From the NCBI GenBank assembly GCA_010015655.1, contig ML976662.1:82255-146254 (forward strand): 64,000 nucleotides of DNA, in the 5' to 3' direction. A program made the position numbers and the translations under genes. Shown here in pieces: positions 10,804 through 19,108 of the stretch. The notes beneath the pieces were generated by a model. The model worked only from the letters and a program-made list of their open reading frames with translations, made no database searches and had not been told where the DNA came from. The first letter of the stretch is position 1, and each line of letters opens with the position of its first letter. This DNA comes from Bimuria novae-zelandiae CBS 107.79 (taxonomy: Eukaryota > Ascomycota > Dothideomycetes > Pleosporales > Didymosphaeriaceae).

Positions 10804-11156
10804 CAGTGCGCCAGACAGATATCCACTATGCACCTATAGCTCTGTAATTGTACATCTCCGTTGTATTTACCATGCGAAGCGGCAAATATCCTCAAAACCA
10901 TAATGTCAGATAGTAGAAATCGTTGCCAACAAAAGCACACCCTATCCGTTCTCCTCGCCCACCTAACCTTATCCAAAAAAAAAAAAAAAAAAAAAAAAGG
11001 AGCTAAACGACTCTATTGGCAAAAGTAAAAACATGTAAACTGGTCATATAGGGACGATTGAATTAATATAATATTCATCTTCCGCCAGACTCAGTTACTA
11101 AAAGAAATGGCGCTGCGAATCGAACGCAGGAACAGAAGTAACTCGTACATACGAAT
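10804..11156. other. 3' flank of P450 with poly-A tract and tRNA-like fragment
   Basis: No gene is present. A run of 24 A residues lies at 10975-10998. At 11106-11129 on the minus strand there is a T-arm-like hairpin (ctgcg, ttcgatt, cgcag) followed by a 3' acceptor-like cgccatt. No matching 5' half is seen, so it looks like a tRNA 3' fragment. Confidence 0.45.
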
Positions 11157-11241
11157 TGACTCAGCCGAGGTTTGAACTCGGGACCTTCAGTGTTGCTAAC
11201 GTATGTTAGACTGACGTGATAACCAACTACACCACCGAGCC
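11157..11241 (-). tRNA. tRNA-Val (anticodon AAC) with 11-nt intron
   Basis: The minus strand folds as a tRNA. The acceptor GGCTCGG pairs with CTGAGTC (two G-T wobbles) with discriminator A. The D-arm lies in GTGTAGTTGGTTATCAC. The anticodon stem TCAGT/ACTGA encloses loop CTAACAC with anticodon AAC. The T-arm is CCGAG-TTCAAAC-CTCGG. About 11 extra bases (tacgttagcaa) sit one base 3' of the anticodon, the standard position of eukaryotic tRNA introns. Confidence 0.9.
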
Positions 11242-11892
11242 TGATTTTGATGAAAAGAAAGTAATTGGGTAGTTTATATATACATAATTGCCTATGCTGT
11301 CCTCACAATTCGCATACCAAAACATCGTATTATGGTAAATTGTGAAGAAGCACAGAGCCGAAACACGAGCTACACTACCTACCCCACTCGCGCCATAAAA
11401 ATCTTTGGTAGGGGACGAACCTAACCACCACCAGACCACCACACAAATCACTGCTACCACTCACACATCAAAGCGTGAATTACCAAAATATCATTCGTTT
11501 CACATGCTACTCTCGTACACCCTCTGACCCTATCCCTAAGGTTCTCTCACAAGAAAAATCATACTCCACATCGGTGGATAAGAATACATTGTGAATGCCG
11601 TACCAAAAACGCCCTCGTCATGAAGGTCCCATGCTGTCGCGTAGAACATGTTCCGCTGATGATACCCAGCCCACCCCCATGGTATACCATAAACGCCGTG
11701 TAATGCATGCCATGCTCAAAATGCGACCCTTTCCAAATACCCCTTCAGCCAAGGGACGCACAGCCGTCCTACAACACTATTTTCCCTTCAAACCTGAACG
11801 ATATCTCATCGCACAAGTCGGTATTAGAACCACACGAATTATCTGCGCCTTTTGCGGCGTTTCTTTTAAGGAATTGGGGTGCCGGAGTTCGA
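11242..11892. other. intergenic between tRNA-Val and SGF11 gene
   Basis: Short frames only (for example 11595-11924 plus, antisense to the gene end) without family features. It contains the 3' flank of the minus-strand SGF11 gene. No repeat was recognised. Confidence 0.45.
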
Positions 11893-13207
11893 CTATGAAG
11901 CCCCTGGCGATCCCTGGGTGGTAGGTGTGGGTGCAGGCGGACTCCCTGCTTTCCCGATGCTGAGCTTGATTTTCTTCGCCTTGGGCGCGCCCTCTGGGTC
12001 GATGGACTCGCTCTCGCGATCGCGCTTCTCGGACATATTACTATCTCTCCGCTCTGAATTGGGATTGCCAGTCTTTAGCTTCACTTTCAAGGTGCCACTA
12101 GGTGTGCCTTCCTTGGCCATCTTCTCGCGGTCCGCTTTCTTGACGTACGAGCTCTTAGTCTTCTTCTTCTTCTTCTCGGGGGTGTCGTTTTCACCCTCAT
12201 CGTCGTCGGCATTGTCTCGCAGGTTCTTAACCGGGCTGATGCCTTTTGCCTTGCTCTTTGGTATTGGGCCGTCACCCTGTGAGCCTGGTGCTGGTGTGCC
12301 CAAGCGACTTCCTATCGGAGTGTTGCCAACCCCGCTGCTGTTGCCGTTGACGCCAGATATCTTAGCCATGGCGTTGCGACTCGATTGCCGTCCGCTGATG
12401 CCCAGACACTTGTCGAGATGGTGCGCAAAGCGTGTGATGAGCAGACTGCGCTTGCACTTCGGACATGTATGCCATGGTATGTAGCTCGCCGGCTTACCGC
12501 CAGTGTTCAGCTTGTGCGTGCCGTCTCCGGCGTTCATGTCCGTGTCCTGGGACCCTGGCGTTCCTACACTCTGATTGTCTGCAGCCTTCTGCTGTTGTTT
12601 GAGCAGTTCGCGCTCCTTCTTGGTCTTGGTCATGTCTGTCGGGAACGGGTTCCCGTACACATCGTGCCCCGGGCGCTGCACCCACGGATAAAGCATGCAG
12701 TACTCGCGCGTGAGGTCCGGCTGCTGCATGCCCTTGCCCATCATCGGGTGCATCAGCCGCGGCAGCTTGCAGTGCGGGCAGATGATTTCCGGGGTGGTCT
12801 TGAGCGGGTTGCCCTTGAGAAACACACGCCCGTTCTCGTACAGCGCGGCATCGGTCTCGGCTTTCGGCAGCGACGGCTGCGTGTTCGACTGCGAGTTCTT
12901 CTGCGAGGGCAGCTCGAGGTTGGCGAGGGCGAGGGATTCGGCTGATGTGGCGGCGGATTGCATGCGCAGCTGCTTCTCGGTGCGGTGGCATGAGATGGCC
13001 GTGCTGTGTATGATGTTTTGTATACAAGATTCGAGGATGTCGCGCGTCTGCATTGCGCGAGTGGCGTTAGCAATGGCTCTCTCTCCCGCAGCGCATCGGC
13101 CTTGCAATTCACGGCGTGCTTACCAGCTCTTCCAGCGCGCCCTGTGCTAGCGCGATAGCTTCAGGCGCATCGCCGCCGGCGCTATCCGCCGGGTTGTCCT
13201 CAGACAT
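11893..13207 (-). CDS. sgf11: SAGA-associated factor 11 (Sgf11-like)
   Basis: Two exons, 13207-13124 and 13047-11893, joined by a 76-nt intron (GTAAGC donor, GCTAAC branch, TGCAG acceptor), give 412 aa. Exon 1 encodes 28 residues ending AQGALEEL. The N-terminal helical part, to about residue 60, is the region that in yeast Sgf11 packs against Ubp8/Sus1. The segment CPKCKRSLLITRFAHHLDKC at about 220-243 is the C2HC Sgf11 zinc finger, followed by LGISGRQSSRNAM; in yeast this finger docks the deubiquitinase module on the nucleosome acidic patch. An extra Cys pair, ICPHCKLPRL, lies at about residue 110. The C-terminal 150 residues are Lys/Ser-rich and low complexity. The protein is much longer than yeast Sgf11 (about 100 aa), as seems usual in filamentous fungi. 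It acts in nuclear H2B deubiquitination by inference. Confidence 0.8.
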
Positions 13208-13837
13208 GGTCGCTGGTGGTGTCTTTGTGCTAGGACATCAAACCGTTGGGGCTGGTCGCTGAGCCCTGAGACAGTTGCAGGATGAATGGGGACTAGGGGA
13301 TGCGGAGTTTAGCCTTTCACTTCCGTACTGCCACGCGACCCACCCATAGGGCTGAGCTTACTAACTATCATTCACCTCACTCCTGGGCCTTCGATATCGA
13401 GTCAGAGTGGTTATACTGTCGAACTAAGGACTACCATCCATCGAGTTCTCTGTACTGCACTTTCACCGAATAGCATTGCCAAAGGATAGAGACGTGAGCA
13501 TCAAATTCGATTGTTCACTCACGAACGAGGAGTTGTACGTGGTGTCTCTCGTCTGGATTGACCATGTTTGCAACCACATAAAAGATGAACACCAAAACGG
13601 CGATGTGCTATTGTTTGCTGAGGGATACGCAGAGTGGCTTCAAAAATCCTTGGGTCTCACTGTTACTGTCGTCGAAGACCTGAAGCTGTTGATCGCGTCT
13701 CATGACGACTGGATCTAAGAGCCGACTTCTGCGCGGATTGTGCTCTCCAATGGAACAAAGGTGGATTGCTCGGGGCGACTGATGCAATACCTTATCAACA
13801 AAGCGCGAGCTTCGGGGCCGCGCGGGACGTGTTAAGG
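13208..13837. other. intergenic with one small open frame lacking ATG
   Basis: Between SGF11 and POP1. A plus-strand frame at 13476-13718 encodes about 80 residues (SIKFDCSLTNEELYVVSLVW followed by an acidic C-terminus) with coding-like composition. However, it begins at TTG, has no in-frame ATG, and no convincing upstream exon was found. It may be part of an unrecognised small gene or chance. Confidence 0.35.
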
Positions 13838-16399
13838 CTACACAACTTCCCAAGTCGCCAGCCGCCCTATCGTCCGTCCCGCCTCCCTCACTATACACAC
13901 GCGACGCTCCTTATCCAGACCTTTCCAATCATCCGACTTTTCTATCACTCTATGCAGCACTAGATTCGCAACCGCGGTCGGCATGCCCTCTGCTAGGTTG
14001 TAATTGCCTGTAGTGACAAATCCGATCAGTTCTTCTTCATCAGGCACGACCGGATAATCTTCCTCTCCTGCTTTGGGTGGACCATTCCTTACGAGCGGAG
14101 GCTCTAGAAGACTGCGTGCAAGATCTCTGCGTTGAATCTGCTCTGGAAGAGGTTGATCTGAAGTAGGCTGGGTCTTCCTTTCGGCCATTTTGCGAGAAGA
14201 CGAGTTCGCGCTGGGCAGAAGCGAGAGCCACTTACTCCTCAGTTCTGTGTTGTTTGTGGGCAGTCGATAGATGCGAGCGCAGGTGGTTGGCGTACCACGT
14301 TGGACCATAGAAATCTTGACAGTGAAAAGGTGCAGAATAGAGAGGTATTCTGGGCTAATGGGACGCCCTGCAAGCACTTCACGCGCATCTCTCGAGGGCC
14401 ACTGGCGAAGCGACGACTGTGTAGTCCTGTCTTCTGTGCCGTTCATGGACACATCCCCGCCTTCTTTCTGGACGAGCCTTTCCCAATCGCAAGCCCAGGG
14501 ATCTCCAAGCTCTCCTTTTCTACCACTGTCAAGATCGATCGTAGACCACTCGATACGCTTCCCCTTCGGTCGCTTAGTCCACTCGTGTTCTCTCACTGCC
14601 CGCTCTTGAAGCTCCCACCCCCATCCGGCTTCGCAACCGGGGTAATCGAACGGGAAGCTGGGAACTGATCGTTCGAAGTACACTTGCCGCCTCTCCTTCA
14701 GACCACCGAATCGTGGGTTTCCACCAGTCGACAGCGGGTACCGCATTATTCCTCGCCAGACGGGCATTACGCACTTCCATGGCAGGAGAATGGTCCAGGA
14801 TTTACTTTTCTGTGATACGTAGAGGAGCATCGGAATCTGGGGATCTGTTTGTTGTGACGGGGGATATTCACCGAAATCACCCTCGGTACTCTTGCGGCGG
14901 TTGATGGACTTCTGCGATGGTAGAGAGCGTGCTGCAGCGAGTCTGGCGTTGCGATCGAAGATTGCAGATGCGGGCTGTGACCCGTCGATTGGCCACATAG
15001 CAATCGTTTCCATGAATGACACTTGCGACTCAGCATCCTGCGCGATTTGAGACGCTCGAGGAGGGTCTCGAAGGCGTGGGTCGGATATGGGAAAGGCTAG
15101 GAGTGCGCCGGGTGGGAGAACGCCAGGATCTGTCACACTTGCTAATGAGGGCCACAGTGCTTGGGGAGATGACGATTCGGAAGCCGAGCTTGGATGTAGA
15201 ATTGAGCAGAGGGTTTCCGCAGCCCCCGGGCCCATGATTTCAATAGACCCGATTTCGAAGCGGAGATCTTCCACTGTCACGGCTGGCTTCTGGACCTTCG
15301 CTATGCGGATGACCTCGTTCCATAGCTGAAGAAACGCGCAGGGGTGTATTCGAATGAAAGCCTTTCTCTTGGTGCTGCCCTCTTCTGTGACGGACCATAT
15401 GACCGTGACAGGTGCGACACCCTTGGGTTCTTTACCTTCTCGCTCATAAAGCCAGCCTTCCCACATTCTCGTACCTTTCTTCCACTTCTTAGCCTTGCCT
15501 CGCTCCTGCCAAGGATCATCTTCGGTCTCTTGGGAGAAATGCAAAGCCTTCAAGAGTCTTACAATGCTCGTTTCCACGCCCTCCAAGCTTATGGTAGACA
15601 CGTAGCTCATATCCCATGCCACTGCTCCTCTCATTGTCGCAGCTCGGTGTGTCAACCGGTATGCTTTCACAGCAGGTGCCAGCGGTATCGCAAAACGCCA
15701 GAGTGGTTCCGTGGGTAGTGTCATCCGCGCCCGCTTTGTATGCCAAATGTGTGTCGGAAGCCACGTCTTGTCTCTTTGGCGTCTGCGAAAGCGCGAGGGT
15801 GGAGTCTCGGGTGTGGCCAGCAAGGCAAACTTCCTCTTCGCCTTTTTCGCCGGCTGCTTCGTAGTCGCGGGCGTGTCCTTCTCCACCTCCACGCCCTCCA
15901 TAGCTTCGCCTGTATCTTTGTCATCTCTCTTCTTCTCCTCCCTCCTTCGCTTCCGATCCTCCCACCCCTTCCGGCTTTTTTCTATGCCTTCCTTCCGTAG
16001 CCACTTCTTCTTTTCCTTTCCGATTCCACTCCCACTCGTCCCTCGACTGATCGGCGTATTATCCTCCTTTGCCTCGTGGTGCGCTCTGGCTCTCAATCGG
16101 TTCGGTACGCGCCGCGGATTATGGCTCGCTGTCCTACGCCTCAGCTCTCTGGGCACATCCTGGAATGCCCGACGCGACAATCCTTTCTTCGCAGCGCGCA
16201 TTGCGTTTTCGAGCGACTTGATCTCATTTTGGTGCGAGTTGAGGAATGACTTGACATTGATCTCGCCGTCCGGATAGGCGGTCGTCGTGGGCGTGGTAGA
16301 GATCTGATACGCTTGAGCTCGTTGAGGGAAGCGCGGGCGTTTCGCAGGATTTGGTGCTTCTCCAGGCCCTTTCCGCTTCTTACTATTCGGGTCCGACAT
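13838..16399 (-). CDS. POP1: ribonuclease P/MRP protein subunit POP1
   Basis: A single exon of 853 aa. The frame is open 50 codons further upstream, but ATG 16399 (MSDPNSKKRKGP) gives the expected basic N-terminus. The N-terminal POP1 domain is recognisable from INVKSFLNSHQNEIKSLENA through FQDVPRELRRRTASHNPRRV to LRARAHHE. A Lys/Arg/Glu-rich stretch follows, then TWLPTHIWHTKRARM at about 200-225. The POPLD-type region is at about 525-600 (LLPWKCVMPVWRGIMRYP, then GGLKERRQVYFE). The C-terminus GFVTTGNYNLAEG...GRLATWEVV is typical of the family. POP1 is the largest protein of RNase P and RNase MRP, working in tRNA 5' maturation and rRNA processing in the nucleus and nucleolus. No intron or defect is seen. 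Confidence 0.93.
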   Translation of the reverse strand: MSDPNSKKRKGPGEAPNPAKRPRFPQRAQAYQISTTPTTTAYPDGEINVKSFLNSHQNEIKSLENAMRAAKKGLSRRAFQDVPRELRRRTASHNPRRVPNRLRARAHHEAKEDNTPISRGTSGSGIGKEKKKWLRKEGIEKSRKGWEDRKRRREEKKRDDKDTGEAMEGVEVEKDTPATTKQPAKKAKRKFALLATPETPPSRFRRRQRDKTWLPTHIWHTKRARMTLPTEPLWRFAIPLAPAVKAYRLTHRAATMRGAVAWDMSYVSTISLEGVETSIVRLLKALHFSQETEDDPWQERGKAKKWKKGTRMWEGWLYEREGKEPKGVAPVTVIWSVTEEGSTKRKAFIRIHPCAFLQLWNEVIRIAKVQKPAVTVEDLRFEIGSIEIMGPGAAETLCSILHPSSASESSSPQALWPSLASVTDPGVLPPGALLAFPISDPRLRDPPRASQIAQDAESQVSFMETIAMWPIDGSQPASAIFDRNARLAAARSLPSQKSINRRKSTEGDFGEYPPSQQTDPQIPMLLYVSQKSKSWTILLPWKCVMPVWRGIMRYPLSTGGNPRFGGLKERRQVYFERSVPSFPFDYPGCEAGWGWELQERAVREHEWTKRPKGKRIEWSTIDLDSGRKGELGDPWACDWERLVQKEGGDVSMNGTEDRTTQSSLRQWPSRDAREVLAGRPISPEYLSILHLFTVKISMVQRGTPTTCARIYRLPTNNTELRSKWLSLLPSANSSSRKMAERKTQPTSDQPLPEQIQRRDLARSLLEPPLVRNGPPKAGEEDYPVVPDEEELIGFVTTGNYNLAEGMPTAVANLVLHRVIEKSDDWKGLDKERRVCIVREAGRTIGRLATWEVV

Positions 16400-17054
16400 G
16401 GCCGTGTAGATGGTGGGACGTTTCGTTGCTGGGATTGCAGCTGCCTGGACCTCGAAGCTCTGATTTTTCGGAAGCTTTCCCCGCACGCGTGGGGTTAGCG
16501 TCGTCGCGTATCCACGTACACGTCTCTCCCCGGGGCCTTGGGCCCTCACCGAGGTCTTGTCTACTTATCCCGTACCCGTGTCAGACGGATATGGTGGATG
16601 CGACGGTCGTGCGTTTGCGATGTCTTCAGAGCTCTACTACCACCTTTTGGGCCAATCATGTATCACCGATTAGGGCTAGGCTGGGGAAATACGGTCTTGG
16701 ATTTATAACGGAGGCGGTGATACCTCTCTGTGCCATTTGTCTTCTTGAAACGGGGTGGGATTATACGAGAGAAGTATCCGGTAAAGTCGTGGAAGGCTAC
16801 ACTGCAACGACAATACAAACTTTGAACATACGTGTTCGCATTATTCGCCTCGTACTCATACATCGTGAAGGGTATTCCATTAACCCGCCTGCCTTAAGAG
16901 ATCGTTGTTCCGCCCAAAAGATGTCACCTGAAACGCCTATACCCACCCAATGCTCGTGTACCCGCACATGATGCCAGATTCCGGCATGCAAAAGCATGGA
17001 AAAGTGCCCACTTGACTCCGTCCTCTACTTGGACCGAATCATGCGTCACGCCGT
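16400..17054. other. intergenic between POP1 and MOB1
   Basis: This is the POP1 5' flank and MOB1 3' flank. The plus-strand frame at 16351-16971 overlaps the POP1 start antisense and has no family features. Nothing else is recognised. Confidence 0.5.
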
Positions 17055-18462
17055 TTAATCGCTCCTCAGCATACTCTCCACCAGATCACCCAACGGTCCC
17101 CAGAAGTCCTTGCTCCCGTTCGCCAGCCCGTGCTCATCAATGAATAGCACGTAATGCTTGAAGCTCGTGTTGAGATGCGGCTCCAAACCTAGCTCGATGA
17201 TGACTGGATAGTGGTGACAGTAGATGTGGGCATAGACGCGGTAGAGGCGCTTGAACATGTTGCGGATAAGAGAACCGAAGGACTTGGGAAAAGGCACGCC
17301 GGTGCGACTAGGAAAGTGGGCCTCGTTGTCGACGTTCGATTGGATCCAAGCCATGAGGTGCTCAATGTACTCCGGAGCGGACATCTTGGTGGGCCTCTTA
17401 AATGCCTCGTTGTCTTGCCAGAGATATTCGAACCTAGCATGAGTGTATTAGTATGAAGGATAAAGGAAAACGGACTGTCGATGCTTACTCGTCCGTTGCT
17501 TTCATCTCAGGACAACTCTGTGGCGAGCAGAACTCGGTGATGGAGCCATATAGAAGGTTGATCTGGTTGTAGAAGTCGACCACTACCATTGATTAGCGCA
17601 TGACTTTACAGCCTGAGGGCTTCCCGTACCGTTGACAGCAAGCCATTCGTCCTTGTCCTCTCCCTCGGGCAGCTTCACCGCCTTCCTCAAGCTCCCACTG
17701 CCCAGCGTTGCCTCTGCATACTGCTTGAGCTGCCAAGTGCTGCTGCCTTTGCCCGATTTCTGCGCCTTGAAGGGGGGTACTCGTTGTGTCCGCGGATTAC
17801 TAGAAAAAGAAGAGAGTAAGCTTATGCCCCCAGAATGCGCGCTGTGCTGTGCTTCTTGTGCCCTCTTCTCTGGGCCGGAGACCGTGCCGTTGCCGCTGAA
17901 CCCTTGGTAACCTTTGCCAGAGCTGCTTTGACCGCTTTTTATATCATCAACACGAACTGATGGGTCTCCATTGCCGCCAACGAGCTTGTACGAGTAGTTC
18001 AGGTATTCCGTGCTCAGGCCCTGTTAGTCCTTCAGACGAGTCTGGGCCGAGCTAAACAGCATGGCGGCATCGCTGGCGACCTCTGAATTAGAAACAGCCG
18101 CAGTATTGTCCTGATTGAGCGTATTGGAGGCTTTATATGTCTGATGTATCCGCAGTGTCTCGCCAATACTGTAACGGGCTCGTATATGCCATCTGCGGTC
18201 TCGCCGGGGCAGGCGAAGCGGGCGGTATAGGGAAAGAGTCAAGCACGCCATCGCTTATCTCAGCGCATGATTCTGTGATACCGCTTTTCTCTATATGGCC
18301 CAGCGTGGTCATTCCAAGGTTCATGCAGCTCTGGCTTTGGGCGAAGGTGAAGACGGGCTGCAGCGGTTTCGGCTTTGCTGGAAACTGAGGGTACAAGTGC
18401 GAGGCGCGCGGGTGAGCATGGAGAGCGGGCGGGACGAACATTGTGGTAAGAAAGCCTGACAT
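17055..18462 (-). CDS. MOB1: MOB1/phocein-family kinase activator
   Basis: Exons 18462-18440, 17799-17630, 17582-17489 and 17433-17055 give 221 aa in phase, the usual MOB1 length. The joined start [20 protein letters not shown] resembles fungal MOB1 N-termini. Core blocks are [79 protein letters not shown] and [15 protein letters not shown]. The Cys pair in CSPQSCPEM and the His pair in AHIYCHH are the zinc ligands of the family. MOB1 binds and activates NDR/LATS kinases (Dbf2 in the mitotic exit network, Sid2 in septation). Introns 2 and 3 are 47 and 55 nt. The first intron would be 640 nt with a weak GTTCGT donor, so the first 8 residues are the least certain part; the rest is secure. Confidence 0.9.
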
Positions 18463-18813
18463 CCTCCACGACGGCCCTGTCTCGGGTATATGTGCGCAGG
18501 GTGTTGCTTGCTGGTCCGCATTCCGGTGGTTAGTAGGGTGAAGAGACAGAACAAGGAATGCACTCACCTGGTTCGAGATGCGATTCTAGGCCGATTGCCG
18601 GAGAAAAGAGCGACTGAGACAGATTGAGAGGAAAAGAGAATCGTAACAGGGTGAATGAGGCTGGCCGGGCGTGGGTAATTGCGGAGACATCTGGAGTGTT
18701 TACCGTTTGGGCTGCCCCGCGATAACCGCCACAGATAACTAAGCCACCAGCCACACCATGCACCGCCCCACCCCTTTACTCGCTCCGATCTATGCTGCTC
18801 ACGAACACCATGA

Positions 18814-18957
18814 CTCTCGCGTCAAGATAGAAGTGGGCTATAAAGGCTAGAGTTTATAGCAGGATTTAATTAAGTGGCTTAAGATAGATAATACAATAGC
18901 TAAATTTTGATTGCTAACATTGGTCTGTATAGCCAGCTTTCACCTTTACGCGAGAGC
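18814..18957. repeat. MITE-like element with ~30-bp inverted termini
   Basis: The left terminus ctctcgcgtcaagatagaag (continuing tgggctata) and the reverse complement of the right terminus ctctcgcgtaaaggtgaaag (continuing ctggctata) match at about 23 of 29 positions. They enclose an AT-rich core with no coding frame. The element is about 144 bp and lies in the intergenic space between MOB1 and the next gene. The target duplication is not clear. Confidence 0.6.
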
Positions 18958-19108
18958 ATGACTGATCCACGACTGATATCAGGACTCCTCACCATACAGC
19001 ACAAACTCAAATACCAGGAAAACCACTTTTATCAATTTCATCAATCATAATTCACTTCGTTCATCATGCACTCACGCACGCACACACGCACGCACACACA
19101 GCTCATCC

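Noticed and set aside
12385..12945. 186-codon plus-strand frame
   Set aside because: Antisense to the SGF11 exon, without motif support.
15711..16277. 188-codon plus-strand frame rich in Ser/Phe/Leu
   Set aside because: Antisense to the Lys/Arg-rich N-terminal part of POP1; its composition is explained by the complementary strand.
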